This document shows positions 25,001-40,000 of a DNA stretch of 64,000 nucleotides, in pieces. Numbering within the stretch: position 1 is the first letter of the stretch; each line of letters begins with the position of its first letter. Source of the DNA: Chaetorhynchus papuensis. Taxonomy: Eukaryota; Chordata; Aves; Passeriformes; Rhipiduridae. Below the pieces are notes generated by a model. It searched no databases and was not told the DNA's origin. It saw only the letters and a program-made list of their open reading frames with translations. Position numbers and translations under genes: made by a program. The DNA lies in the NCBI GenBank assembly GCA_013396525.1, contig VWYX01000125.1, positions 806,001-870,000 of the forward strand, read 5' to 3'.

Positions 25001-28000
25001 ACTGTGGTGATACAGCTCCTTAGCACAAATGTGGTTGGTCTGTGATTGCCTGATGGGCTAATTTTTTGTACATGTGTAGAAAAAACATTGCCTGCCCACT
25101 AATTATTCCTGTCTCAAAGGAGAGGACAGGCTAACGTGAGTTTTCTTCTGCCAGAGCAAGTTATGAATCTTTAGGGAGACACCAGTGAGGAGTGGGCTGT
25201 GGGCTCTATAGTGTCTTATTTCCCCTCTTGCCTTCGCTCTCGTCGGCATTCATTTACCATGTGTTGGGGAATGATGGCAGAGAGTGTGGACAGGAAGGGA
25301 GTGCTGGCACTGCGGGAGTAAAAGGCCTGTAAGCTGTCTGTAGGACTTGTCCTGGTGGTCCATGCAGGAAAAGTCCAGAGAGGACCAAAGGCTGGGACCC
25401 CAGATGTTTGGCAGCGTTTTAGAGTTGTCTGCTTGTCCTCTAGGAGTTTATGATTCATCACCAAGGTAGGGATTCAGCAGGGTAGTTTCTAGTCTGACAA
25501 CCCTACATGTTCTGGAGAGGTGGGAAGTGAGAACTGGATTCTCCTCAAGATGAAGGAGAACTGTGACTGAGTTTTACACTTCTGCTGTCAGCGCTCCAGC
25601 TATTAGGCTGTTAAATGTGGCAGCTTTTCCTTTTTCTCTCCTTGATCCACTGGATGCGTAATCTCGGGATACTGCGTGGTCTGATTCCCAAAAGCATTGT
25701 GATGCCTTAAGGAACAGACCTGAGTTCCAGTGGCAGCAGGAGTTAAGGTGCAACCTCACTAGGGAGCAGTTTAGAAAGGACCTCTTAGTTCAAGCAAATT
25801 TGTTTTAATTATTTTTTTTCCCCTTAGGAGTAATTCCCAGCTGCTTTACAATTAGAGCAGGATTTTTGGATTACCCTTCAGAAGTACCTAATCACCCTTT
25901 CATAAGATGCCTTAGTGCCTAACTTTGGTCCTGTAAATCACCTGCTAATTTTTCAGCTTTGCACAGCCTGATTTAAGTACACAAATAGATGTCTAGGTCA
26001 TTGCAGAAGATTAGATAGGAGGACTGTGATAGAACATGAAACCGAGTCCCAATCTTAGTATATGATGGAAAAATGTGGTCAAATTCCTGTATGCTTATCT
26101 TTGTTAACAAATATAACAAATATAATAATTTCTTCTTAGCATCCAGAATCTATGTTGAGTCTCAAAAGTTACCTGACACAATATTACAGTAATGGGATTA
26201 ATTGATAAGGCAGAGCACTGGCTCTGAAATGCATTTGCAGCAGCACTGCTTTATGTCATGTTTTTTGTCAGAGATTTCGTTGAGCAAGATTCTGAAAGCC
26301 TTTGGCAATCTGCTTACTCCTTCTGTTTTCCATCTGCAAAATGATAGTTGGACTTTGTCTGCCTCCTGTAGAGAGATTGCAGGGAGTTTGAGATACAAAC
26401 TGCCTCCTTCTTCATGCCTGTTTTAATGGCAACCTAATCTTGATTGGGTCTTCAGGTTATGCTGGACTACTGACAGTAGTACAAGCAACCTAATTAATCC
26501 TGGAGTGCATAAAAGGAATTAAGGCATTTTCTGCAGTTTTGTTTCCTGTGATTTAAATTTGTTGACTCTGGCAATGGGAATTAGCAGTGTAGAATTTTCA
26601 AAGATTTATGAAGATGATACAAAATGTGACTTTCAGTTGGAAGTGCCCCTAAACAAAAACTTCCCTGAGGAGGGGTATGCTCTGTCTGGAGACTGTGAGG
26701 TAAAACCTGCACTCCAGGAAGCTGGATCCCATTCCCAGCCCTCCTGCTGGATGATGGTGTGCCTTCACACAAGCTTTGTGTGTACTGAATCTAAATCTGC
26801 TCATGATAATGAGAGGGCAGCTTTTTTCCCCAAGTTATTAAAAATTGACATTCTCTTGTGTTGTCCATGTAGGTTGTGGTAGAGCTGAATTCTTAACCTC
26901 TTCATCTTTTTGGCCACCTGTAAAACTCTGATTATAATACAATTACCCTTTTTACTGAACTGATTATAACCAGTGTTTGTAGTGTGCTGAAACTGACTTA
27001 TTTGAGTGAGACTAAAAGGACATAGTAAATAATTAATTATTTATTAAACTGTACTTCTCTCAGAAGATTTTTCATAGACTTTTTAGACTCGGACTATGGC
27101 CCCAAAATTGCACTAAATAGATTTCCAATAGAGTAGAACATTTCCGTTGGAAGGGAACTAAAATGATCATCTCTTGTAACTGCCTGATGACATCAGGGCT
27201 GACCAAAAGTTAAAGTATCTTGTGAAGGTCATTGTCCAAATGCCTCTTACACACTGACAGATTTGGGGGATCGACCACCTCTCCAGTGCTGGGCCCTGCA
27301 CTCAGTGAAGAAATGCTTCCTAATGTCCAGTCCAAACCTCCCCTGGAGCAGCTTTGAACCATTCCCACACGTCCTGTCACTGGATTGCAGGGAGGAGAGC
27401 CCAGCAGCTCCCTCTCCACTTCAATATTTCAATACTGAGAAGTTAATTTTTTATTATTTTTTTAATGTTTAAACTGAAATTCCACATTGAAATTAATGAA
27501 TACTACTCCATTTATTTCAGCTGAGCTGTACAATTCATTCTGTTTTAGGAAGCAGGCTTTTATTTAAAGCAGAACAAATGATTAATTGCTCTTTTCCTAG
27601 TGGTCTGAGGACAAATTCGTATCGTCTTCTTTTCCCATATATTGCCAGAATTATTTTATATTGTTTCTTTAGCTTTGGCAGTGGTGCAGTGTTGAGAATT
27701 ATGGTTGTGTCTGTGAAGCTGAAAGCTCTTTATATGACAAAAGCCTACTGCATAGATACAGATGAACAGTAATTCATAGAATATGCTTGATTTATCATGA
27801 TTAAAAAACTATTTTCCATTTAACACAATAGAAATGTAATGCAATTCCCTTGAAATAACTCTTGCCAAAAAGATCTGCCTGTTTTTCTTGGATCAGAATC
27901 AACTCAGCCTTAAGTGTACGTAGGAATATCCAGAGGTTTGTCTATGCTCACATATTCTCAAAAAGACTAACGTAAATTCAGAGTAACTTCACAGAGTGTC

Positions 28001-31000
28001 ACCTGTTTGTCTGTGAGCATGACTGATGAACATCAGCTTTGTGAAAGCACTTTGTGCCAGGTGAGTACAGGAGGATGTTATTTCTCTGGTCCCACTTTCA
28101 GAAACATCTGTACCACTCACTTCAAGTGGGAGCTCTGCATGTGTAGCTGAGAGGGAAATCGAACTAAGTAAGGCATTTAATCAAAATTCTTTGTCTCCAG
28201 AAGGCTGTCTAGCTGGGTTTGGAAGAGGACAGTGAACACTGCAATTAGAACTATCATTAATAAGAATTGTATTGTAACAGACATTATAATTGAGCCTTGA
28301 TATAAAGCCAGCTAAGTCTTGCTTACCTAGAAGGAACTTAATTCTTTAATCAAGCCTGTTCCCAAGATACAATATATCAGAGAAGTGTGGTGTCTTCCCA
28401 TCTTTTGGGGACTGCCAGTTTTTTGTATTTTTTTATTTAATGCCCTGATTTGAAAGAACAGAAACCTTTTGCTTCTATGGAGATCTTGGTGGCAGCTAAG
28501 CACTTAAAAACATCTGTTTTCTTCAGTGGATCATAACTGCAAAAAGTAGTTTTAGTCCTCCCTGACGAACGTGGTCTTCTGCTGCACCTTAGAAACAATT
28601 TGCGAGTCTTAAACTCTGTCAATAACAGGAGAAGAATTCTCATCTTTGCTTATTTAATATAGATTAGTTATCCCTGGAAGTATTTCAGCAGTGACTTTGG
28701 CCTGATAGTGATGATAGTGATCAGAGTCCAGAAGCAATTGTCTGAGCAGAAGAGATTTCTCCTACACGTTTTGCTGCCAGCTTAGTGACTGACGTCAGGT
28801 TTATTACTTGCTCTTTCATTTTGTAAATTTGACAGAAGAAGGGGCCATGCCTCTCAAAATTGTCATGCAATGAATGTTTCCAAGTGCAGTGAGACTCACT
28901 GTAAGAAGCTATTGATGTGAAAAGTGATTTGGTGAATAAAAAGGTTCAGAGATTTTTAAGGAAAAAAAAAAGTAGCAGCTTCAGCGGCAAAGTGAGTGAG
29001 TTTATATTGAACACTCCAGATTGTTGTCTGATGGAAAAGGATCAGTGTAATAAACCATAGCCTCAAGTTTCTCAGTTGCTCTTCCTTTGCTGCGTTGCTG
29101 TGTGGTGCCCATTGGTTTCACTGAAATCACTTGTGGTGTTAGATGCTATTTAATGTGGGTAAATGAATCAGAAGAGGACCTTGAACTGTTTCAACAGTGT
29201 TCTTATCGGCAACCTCAGCTGTGAAGCCTTGGTTTGACTAAGAATTGGAATTCTGTCCCATCAAGGGTGCTCCCCATGGCACTGAGGTGTTCTTTGGACA
29301 GCTGCTGATATGCTTTGAGGAAAGAAAGGGAAGCCTTCAGGATTGCCCATGGACACTGTCTTACATTCATTTGGGAAGAAGACAGGATGAGTTTCATTCT
29401 TGCAGAGTAAAGAAGATTATAAATAGATTCCTTCAAGATAGCATGCACAGGCACTTTCTCCCCTGACAGAGACTTCTGTGTCAGCATGAGACATGCTGAG
29501 TGATTTGGTGACTGCTAGCTTCGATTTTGGAACGCTTGCTAACCTTAGCAGGATTTCCTTTCATGGAGGGATTGTAGCATCATGCTCTCTTCCTATTGTG
29601 CACAGAAATGGAACTGCTAGTGAATAATTAAACCTCCTACTTCTACCTCCAAAAACCTTGAAGAAGTGGATTTCAAGATATTAAAAAAAAAAGTTCACAA
29701 AGCAGATTATCTAAAGTACCAAAGAACTAATAGTCTCTATTCATCAAGTTTTTAAAAGCTTAGAGCTGATCCAAAGAAGTGCCATCTTTTAGAAAATTAG
29801 ATTGCTATTTCAAACAAAGTATTTTTGCTGGATCCTCTTTGCACTTATTTTTAATGATCCCAGTGTGCCCTGCTTACAGCTTATACCTGTGTTTGACGAC
29901 TTAGACCTGAAAGATTTGCATCAATTCTTGATCATCAGAATTCCTGGTCCTTACAAGAATGACATCATTTTCTAGTAATTTATGCAGCCAAAGATCAAAG
30001 AATAGTTGAAAAAACTGTGTGATGAATAGTATTTGTTAATGTAAAATGTACAAATGATCCTACCTCAGCCAAAGGAGAAACTCTTATCAGCTGGCACCAG
30101 TGATAGGCTTGTCTCCCTTTATTGACAAAATAAAACTGACATCACCATATTTACCCAATTAAGAAGTCTAAATTGAGAGCTTAGTTACCTTGGGTTACCT
30201 AAATAGTTAGATTGTGGATATGCCTCTCTTTCTATTGATTTGATAAAGAGCTTAATATGGTTCCTAGGTCAGGCAGCTCAGCTGGGCAGGGAGTGTGGAA
30301 GGGGGAATATTTTCTAAATTGGACAACACGTGGTGTCATCCGTCCACAGTGGATGCACGACAGGGATGTGTATAATACACCTCATCTCGGGTGTATTACC
30401 TGAGCAGGTGCTGTGCAGCCGGAGATCTCTGCAGGCTTGTGATCTTCAGCACTCACTGTGCTGGTCCCAGTGCTGCAGGGGTGTGTGTGGGAAATCCCTG
30501 GGGAGGGCATTGCCAAGGAGCTCACATGGTCCCTGTTTTTGGCGCTGGGAAGCAGCTGAGCAGGCGGCCTCGGAGGATGCACGCTCTGCTGCGGGAAGCA
30601 GCGGCTCGGCGTTGGCAGGAGATCTGCTGAGTCTTGCTGAACCAGGGCCAGGGTGGGGGGGGGCTTTATATTGGAAGCAACATCTCTCAATTGAGACATA
30701 TTATTTAGCTTTACTTACTCAAGGGCATTGTAAATCTTCCTTAATTTTTTTTTTTTCACAAGACTGCTGGCAGCAGAAGTTTGTACTCCCTTGCACATCG
30801 CTCAGTGTGAGGGATCTTAAATGTTGTAGCCATGGTGTATCAGGCAGAGCCTGAGGATCTTTGTAGCTAAGGAGCAGGTCCATGTACTTAGCAGTGTAGT
30901 CCTTTATCTTCCATCCAACACCCTGGGACTTCTAAAACTCAGTGTTACAGCAGTGGTTGTGAGGTACATTTGATTTGTAGATCTCCCTCCGTCTCTTCTT

Positions 31001-34000
31001 ATGATATCCCAACTCTGGTTACTCCTTCCAGATATTTCCCATTTAATCTGGCATAGTTACTTGGTTCTTAGTTGTCTCTAGCTGCTCTAATTCACTTCCC
31101 TTTGCACATTTAATGATGTGACAACCTTGATTTAGCAAGATTGTCTTTTATTCTGTTCTCATTGAGAAATGGAAGACTTGTTTTCTGAAGGTGGTTTCCT
31201 GCAGGACAGAGGAAAAGACCTAACACTTAATTAGTTCATTTTCCAGTCGGTGATTGCTACAAAAAAAGACGCTTCTGGATACATTGGTTTTATCTAGTTT
31301 TTAAGGACCAAAGTGAAAATGCTATTTTGCTACTTCCTAACCTGTTGAAGTTGCTGCTGTTGCAACTTAGAAAGTAGCAGCTTTCTGTTGAAATATTTTA
31401 CACTGCATTAGGAAAAAAAACCAAACCCCACACACAAAACAAACAAGTAGTTGTTTGGAAATTACACTAAAATACTATATAGGGATTACAGTTATGGGAA
31501 CTTACATTTTTGTTCCCTTTTGTGGATAAATTTCTGGTCTTGCTATGAGCAGGGATTTTCAAGGAGAGAGGAGGGCATCATATTTTTGGAGATCCGGTGT
31601 AGCCATAGCTAGAACACATAAAACAGAAGGTGAGTCACACAGTGGACAAGTTCCTGAGGCACTGTCATCAAGTATTGCCATTTTCAGACTGGAATGTACA
31701 ATCTTTAGCCTGAAGAACTGAAGTAAATTATTTTATTTGTAAAACCTGTAATTTTGGTGAAAAAGCCTTTCCCAGAGATTTTGTTTTGAAGATAGAGGAT
31801 CTGAGTCTGAAATTCATAGGCCGCTGCCAACACCATATGTATATCATAGGATCATGGGTTGGAAGGGACTTTAAAGATCTCTACTTCCAACCCCCTGCCA
31901 TGGGCAAGGAGACCTTCCACTAGACCAGGTTGCTCAAAGCCCCATCCAACCTGGCCTTGAACATTTCCAGTGTGTGGGTGTGGGGCATCCACAGCTTTTC
32001 GGGGCATCCCTGCCAGTGCCTCACCACCCTCACAGGGAAGAGTTTCTTCTTTACATCTAATCTGAACCTACCCTCATTCAGTATAAACTGTTGCCCTTCA
32101 GCTTATCACTACAGGCCTTGGTAAAAAGTTTCTCTGTCCGTTTAATGTATTGAACCTTTACGTATTTAATGTATTAAAACTTTAGTATTGAAACTTACAC
32201 AGTAAGGTCTCCCTGGAGCTTTCTCTTCTCCAGGCTGAACAACCCCAGCTCTCTCTGTCTGTCTGCACAGGAGAGGTGCTCCAGCCCTCTGACCTTTTTC
32301 GTGGCCTCCTCTGGATCCACTGTAGCAGGCCTGTGTCTTTCCTGTACAGGGGACCAATGAGCTGGATGCAGTCCTGCCTCCAGGTGGGGATCTCATGAGA
32401 GCAGAGCAGTGAGCGAGAATCACCTCCCTTGACCTGCTGGCCACACTTCTGATGCAGCTCAGGGTGTGCTTGGTTTCTGGGCTGAAAGTGGGCATTAATG
32501 GATCATGTCCAGCTGTTCATCCACCAGTGCCTCCAGGTCCTTCTCAGTAGGGCTCCATAGGCCATTCACAGAGACAAACAGTCTTTTCTGCAGTGTCATG
32601 CTGAAATGCCTGACTTTGGCTTGGGCTTGAGGTCACTCTCTGGCAGTGTCTCTCCACTGATGAGACAGGAGCTTCTCTTCTGTCACTCTGCCTGGGTGAC
32701 TAGCTCCCCACACCCTTGTGTCCCATAGTGGCCAGCTGGCAACAACTCTGGAAAACCTATGGCTATGTCTGTCCCACTCTGCCAGGGGAGTTTCTGGAGA
32801 ACACAGACAGCCCTATCGATAGCTCTCGGTTTATTCTGTCCTTTGAATTTCTTCTGCCATCATTTGCACCTCATCTTCAGTCAAATAAATAGCAGGGACA
32901 GGTTCAGATGCTTGCTTAGGTCAGTGGGCAGTGCTCCTGCACAGCACAGCTGAGGGCTATCGTCTGACTGTGCCCATTTTGTCATGTCCTACCTTTTCCT
33001 GCCTGGAACTCAAGAGTCCTGACCTTTTATATCTGAACACTGAGGACTTCCAGAGCCTGTAACTATAAGAAGAGAAGTCATTGGAACAGGGTGGAAATGC
33101 CTCATTACAAAATGATCCTTACCTGTGCCATTAAGACTTGCTCTGTGTGAAACCAGTTATAAAGCTCATCTCATTTTCAACATTTTTCGCAATCCTTGGC
33201 TGAGAGAGTGGTAGTTAATGTGTATGAGTCAAATGCAAATTCAGAGTTGATACAGTCATGAAGAGCTGCCATCATTAGTCCCCTGTGGACAACTTAGAAA
33301 GCTGAGTCTGATCAAAGGGCTACTCACTTCACTCATAAATTGCTTTGGAAAAGGGAAAGCTTTTGTTTGTTTACTCCCTTTTAAAAGACAGGGACATTCA
33401 GAAGGGAAATGCTATGTCCACAAAACACAGCAAGCCTCCTGAAAAGCTGAGCCTAAAAATTCATGGGCTTTTAAATTCCTTATCTATTATATTTACCTAT
33501 CTACTTATCTATTGCATTACCCACCTATATATATTATATATAGGCTATGCCAGCTCTGTCAAAGAGCTGTTTCTTTTTTTTCCAGACCTCAAAATGTCTA
33601 CCTTTTGAGAACAAACTATTTAAATAAGATAAATGGTGGAAAATCACGATGTACTTTAGTTTTTATTAGGTTTTCTGTCTTTCTCTAACCAGTCTTGATT
33701 TGATTGGTTATATAAGCATTATAAACAGAATAAGGACTCAATCCTTTCCTGCTGTAAAGAATAGGGGACTTGATTGTAACAATTCACTGTATTTTAATAA
33801 AGTGACTAAAGCTTGCAGTACATTCCCTAGAACTGCAGAGCCATTTCTGAAGTGTTTTCCTAAGACTTGCTATCATAGCACATTCAAAGCTTCTCCTCAG
33901 ATTCAAAAATTTCTAAAACATTGGGAAAACAGTATGAAACAAAGTAAGCTGGACCTGAGAGAGCGTGGAGCTATAAACACAGGGGCCAGAGGTGATGGAG

Positions 34001-37000
34001 AGCTGAGAAATTATTTGCCTTACAGCAAAAGAGCAATAAAATCTTGGGCTGGGATTTTTCCCTGCAGGAGTGTGAGAAGAAACATTGACTGATTGCAAAG
34101 CACCTCCATACTGTAATGGACTTACACAAACTGTAATCTTTCTATTATTCAGTCTGTCACTGTAGGACTGGCCCATTTGTAGGCTACAAAGCATTTTGAT
34201 GCTGACAGCTGTATGAGGCAGTAAGGGACAGGGCTGGCCATTGTGTTTATAGAGGGCTGTGAGATAAGAATAGCTCCCAGTCTTCCGTGCCTGCCACATT
34301 CACTTGAGATTTCAGACACCTCTGTACGTCTTGTGGACAAGTAGCTGTGTTGAAAAAGCAGGGGGCACTAGGGCAATACTTATCTTAGCTCTCCTTTTTC
34401 CCTTGAGAAACTGATGTACAATACAGGCCAAGAGGGTGTCAGCTGATAAAAGTCAGACAAATGTGAAGTGTTCTCTGGGTTTGATGTTGAGGAGCCTGCC
34501 ATCTGAGAGGAACCGGACACTGTCCGGCACACCATGAGTAAAGGAATATCCCCAATGTGCCCTTCCACTGCACCCTCCTGTTGGTCTCTTACTGTGTGTA
34601 GGACCACCCTTCTTGTTCTAGTTTTTCTTCAATACTTCAACAAGTTGTAACAGACTTCTAGAAAAAATTCCTAGTCTCTCTGTTTAGTCACACGCAAGTT
34701 TTTATCACAGTTTTCTGTGTTACCCATTTTGCAGCTTCTTAAGCACTTCCTAGCAGTACATTAAGCTGGGACTTGTTTTCAGGTTGTTTCTCAGAGGATG
34801 AAGCAGTGGAGATTTTTAGCATATCCAAGAGTGTAGTGCAGCCCTGATTTGAAAATATTTCTTATGCTGCAGAATAATTGCTTGTCACAGACACTGTAGG
34901 TGGTACAGTGTGAGTAGGTAGGGCTGGAACAGGAGATGCAGGGACGTTCCCAGCTATTTCCTCCTGCCTCTGCATCACTCTGTCCTGTGTGTAGAAATGT
35001 TGCAGTGGGTGCGCTGTGAACTGGGCTGAAAATCTGATGTGAGAGAAAAACAAGTTGGAAAAGGAGGAAAGAAGTGGTCGTGAAGGACATCAGGACAACA
35101 GGATGGAAGTGCAGGGTGATGGAAAGAGCAGCAGCCACGCTTGTGATCTGGCACTGCTGCAGGCCTGGAGTTTTGCATGGGTGTAGGGAGCCAAAGCACT
35201 CGGATGGTTGTAGAGAAGAGAAAAGAAGACTTGTCTGTGGGAACAAGAGGGAGCATTTATTTCTGCTTCCTTCTCACATTTCTGCCTGGTCCAGCTTCCC
35301 AGTAGTGCACAGTTTGGGGACCCTCCCATAGCAAACTCTCAATCTCTCCATTGCAATAATGTACTGGGACAAATTTGTCTTGTTAGCATGGTCCATATGG
35401 ATAACACTGCTGTGATGAGGACTCTAGTGGTGCCGTTATTTGTTTATACAAGTGATCTCAGAATAAATTTCCTTGCTTTTTTTTTTTCCACAAGAAAAGA
35501 AGACAAAAAGTTTCTACTTGAAACTTGGCACTAAAGAACAGTTTTAGTGCACAGTTATTTAGTGGTGGGTGGACAGTGATTCTAGGGCTGAGACTGTGGT
35601 GCACAATGAGAACATTTTACTTTGAATAGGCAGACAAGGATCTATACATGGGGAAAGAATTATTGTTATTAATATATTTATTAATACAGTGTACATTACT
35701 TTGTTTAAAGGAAGTACTGTTGCCCTTCTGAGAAATTGCAAATTTCAAACCTTTATGATTAGCTCCTTATCAGAAAATCAGTCCATGTCACTAGCCAAGG
35801 TAATGTCTGAGCACGAGCTGTATAAACCTGTCACTGAGCAGGATTCATCAGAACTACATTAGCTCCTGCTGAAGGTGACAACTTGGATGTCACAGGCACT
35901 ACCAGGGTGAAGTATTTAAAGAACCCAGCTTACACTGAAATAGTGACAGTGCTGCACAAGATAATGTGACTGTTTTTTTCCTTCACAAAAGATTCATGGC
36001 TCTTGGATTTAAAAGTCAAAAAATGGTTTTGCTGAACCTTCCTTTTACTGCTGCCTGTGAAGCAGCATTTGCTAATTTAGAAATGCTTCTTTTGGCCAAG
36101 CTGAGTGAGGATGGATTTGATGACTGGCCCCTCATATGAGGAAGGTACTTAGGACCTTTTTGTGGGGAGAAGCCACAACCCATGGATGCTTTGCTCCCTG
36201 CTGTTTGCCAGAGAGCTGGGGAAACAACTTAGAAAAAAAATCAGTATACCAAATATTTTTTAAACTGTGATGCACATCTTATACAACAGAATGCGGTATT
36301 AGCTTAAATATGGGATCAAAACATAGATATTTAAGATGGATTAAGGTGGATTTTACAATTTGTTTCCCTGTTTTTAGAGGTATTTGAGGGAGACATCTCT
36401 AATAGAGGTGTATATGTGCCATAGTATAAAGATAGTATAAAGACCTTAGATTATAATGTTAAAAACTTCAGGTCGAAGTGAGTGTGGGTTTTTAGTGTTC
36501 AAAACATTTTAAAGTAAATTCTGACTCTTGTTTTGTCTCAGTATTGCAGTTCTGGAATGTAATATATTGTGTTGTACCTTGTTCAGCTGGTCTTTCTCAC
36601 CTGTGTTTTTGGTGAGTAATAGTGACAAAATTCTGATTTAGGCTGGCATAGAAATGGAATAGACTATTTCAGCTGGAAGGGACCTACAACTGTCATCTGG
36701 CCCAACTGCCCAATCACTTCAGATCTGACCAAAAATTACAGCATGTTATTAAAGGCATTGTCCAAATGCCTCTTAAACACTGACAGGCAATTTTGGGCTC
36801 CTTGGTAGAAACTCTTGTCAAACTGGCTCTCCGGGAGTAGGTATGTGGATGGCTGGATAACGTTTAGAGAGGATCATGAGGTTTTCCATCATTATCTACA
36901 AGGAATTCATGGTACTTTGAATAAGAAACTTAAAAAGATACAAAAGAAACATGCCAGTGGATATAAAATTGGCTTTTTGAATAGAGGACTTTCCAGTAGA

Positions 37001-40000
37001 CCTTAAAATGGACAGCCCCACTGTGATGTTTCTATCAGTGAAGAAAGATATCAAGGTGATAAAAGTTGACAGATATATGCTAAATAATTGGTCTCATCCC
37101 ATAGATCATTGATAGACAGTAATAGGGATCACTGTGTAATATTGTCACAGATAAATAATGTGCTTCAGTTTCTGTAGACCTCTTTACAAACTTGAAGATG
37201 GAAGAGCAAAGAGTGACACCTGTGCTTACAGATAGGAGCCCTTTGTCATGTGAAGCAGTGACTCTGAAACAGACTTGGGAAGTGGTGGTTGGTTATCAGC
37301 TGAACACATGCTCTGACCTGTTCTATGGCCAAAAAACTGACTGCAATCCCTGAATATATAAAAAGGAGCACTGAGGAGAAGAGAGGAGGGCCAAAGGTCT
37401 CACACAGATATTTCAAAAATAGTGTGCTCAGTCTATAATGCTGGAAAGAGACATGAGGGTGGTAGAAGTGCTGGGAGACCTTTCTGAATACAAAATGCTT
37501 AATTTATTCAGCAGGGGTTAAGGGATGGTTTGCTACTTACATGGGGAATAAAAAATTGATAGGACAATTGAATTGATCTGTTAGTTCACCAAGAGACATA
37601 AAGATATCATAGCTGAAAAGTGAAATTTTGCAAGTTCACCTTAAAATAAGGAATACATTTGAACTGGCACCACTGATTTATAAATTAACACCAGTCAATA
37701 ATTGCAATCACTTCATCGCCCTGAGAAATCTTTAAATCATCTCTAATTCAAACAGGAATTATTTTGTGAAAATCCTACAGCCTCCATTACAGTAGGAAGT
37801 CAGAAGAAAAAAATGCAAGGATCACCTCTGGCATACAGGTGCATTAATTAGCAGTTTTGTCATGTATTTTGGAAGCTTTGGTTGCGTTCTTTTCCTTGTG
37901 TAGATTAGTCCTAGTGGTTTCACATCCTTCCTAGATTCGTGGCTTTTAGGACTGGGCTGGCAATTAGTCCAACTCCCTGCATGTCAGTGTTTGAACTTGA
38001 ACTCGTTTGCTTCCCTGGATTTAATCATGCCAATTATTCTTCTTCTTTTGCATTTCATTTTTTGTGTGTCCGGACCTTTGATACCTTTTCCTGTATAGAT
38101 ATGAACGACAACTACAAAGTAGTGTCAATCAAAATGTTACCTGCTTTTTAAGCTTCTGGGTGATGGTCAGGTGAATCACAGAATCACAGAATGAGTTAGG
38201 TTGGAAGGGACCACAGAGGGTCTTCTTGGTTCAACTTCCCTGCTCAAGCAGGGTCATCCCAGAGCACATGGCACAGGATTGCATCCAGACATTTCTGGAA
38301 TATCTCCAGTGAGGGGGACTCCACAGGCTCTCTGGGCAATCTGTTCCAGTGCTTGATCACTGCACAGTAAAGAAGTTCTTCCTCATGTGCAGGTGGAACT
38401 TCCTGTGTATCAGTTTCTGCCTGTTGCCTCTTGTCCTATTGCTTGGCATCACCAAGAAGATGCCCTCCCATGGGTGGAATTTGCTGACAGCAGAAGACAG
38501 TCACCATTTTGTACGAGATGCTCCATACTGTGAAGAATGAGCTGGTACAGCTCTGGAACCATTTGCATCCATTTGCATTGTGATCACCAGCTTGCACTGG
38601 ACATCCTTAGAACTGGTCACTTTTCAGAAAAGTAACTGAAGTGTATTAAAGGGATATTAAAAAAATACTTGATCAATTACAGAATGTAGGATCATGTTTC
38701 AAAGTAATTTTTCATGCTTAGCCAGAGGTCTTAATTATGTTTTTAGACCGCTTTGGTTGATGCAATTTTTATTAGATAGTGCTTATTGTATATGAAAACC
38801 AAAATAGCTGCATTGAAACAGGTGGGTGTTTGACTTGAAGGTATGCCTTTGATGTGGGGATTACTGGGCAGAAACTTTGGATTGGTGCTGGGAATCTGAC
38901 CAGACAGCTGCAATGGCTCTTTCTATAAAAAACGGTGAGTACTAGACATGCTCAGCAGAAGACAGCAACACCTGCAAGAAAGGAGAGTTCCAAGGAAATC
39001 TGCAACACACAGAAACATCTACAGCTGAGGAGGATTGACAAGCCATCATGCTGCTCAGGGTAACACGCACTGTTTGCATAAATCCCCTTGCTGTCATCAC
39101 GTCTCATTTAATTGACATCCCACTACTTTGTGCTTCTTTAAGAGCTTTATTTGGCTGAATCTTTTGGAAAACCCTGCCTTATCAATATAGTCACAGGCAA
39201 AGCAAGTTTCTGCAGCAGCTGTTCTCGGGAGTGGACATTGGCCATTTGCAGCCCTGTCCCGCTGTCAGCTCTGCCCTGTTCTGCAGCAGGACTTTCTGAC
39301 TCTGGTTCTGCCGTGTGCTCCTGCCCACAGAGTGCACGGTTATGAGGTTCTCTGTGTCACACACACATCAGAACTGTATCGTGTTACAGGAAAACCCGAC
39401 ATTGGCAAACAGTGTTCACAGTTTGGGCTCTAAGCATACCTCAAGGACATCTGTGTATGGGAAAAATAAAAATAGCCACATTGGAAAGAACATGGAAACA
39501 TTCCCTACAGAGCGATTGTAAAATAAAATGATCCCACCTAGAAATACCATGTGTACCTTGCACAGAAGTTCACCTTGATTTTTAAGTCCCGCTGGCACTG
39601 GAGGTGGTTTGAGGACAATTTCTGGGATCACTGGATGATCTGTAGTGGTATAACTGCATAGAGGGGTGCAGGATTGGTACTCGGCTGGGGTTGTGTGGAC
39701 ACAGCAGGATCCTGGGATTGCCTGCACATGCCTGGGCAGTGCAGGTGGCAGTGGTGCAGTCTGTGCATGGCTATGCTAAGCACCTTGATGCCTTTCCCAG
39801 TGTAGGCCTGCATCGTATACATTCCAGGGAATTACATGGATAGCCTCTGTTATTGGTAAAATACAGCCTCATCCTGTGGGTAGTTTGGGTATAAGAGTTT
39901 TCACTTGATTTTGTAACAGTTTTGTTTTGTTTACATATAAAATGCTACCTGTTTTGTGTATTTTCTAGACATAGTCATCAAACCAAATACACAACAAAAG

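Noticed and set aside
25802..25860. Second strong acceptor (T-run, CCCCTTAG) in intron 2
   Set aside because: The phase stays open about 30 codons but no good donor follows. Such decoys are expected in a 38 kb intron.
30330..30854. 174-codon plus-strand frame
   Set aside because: It coincides with a GC-rich patch, has an opposing 105-codon frame, and shows no domain or family resemblance.
33700..34299. Overlapping 130-codon (plus) and 128-codon (minus) frames
   Set aside because: They oppose each other and neither has recognisable content.
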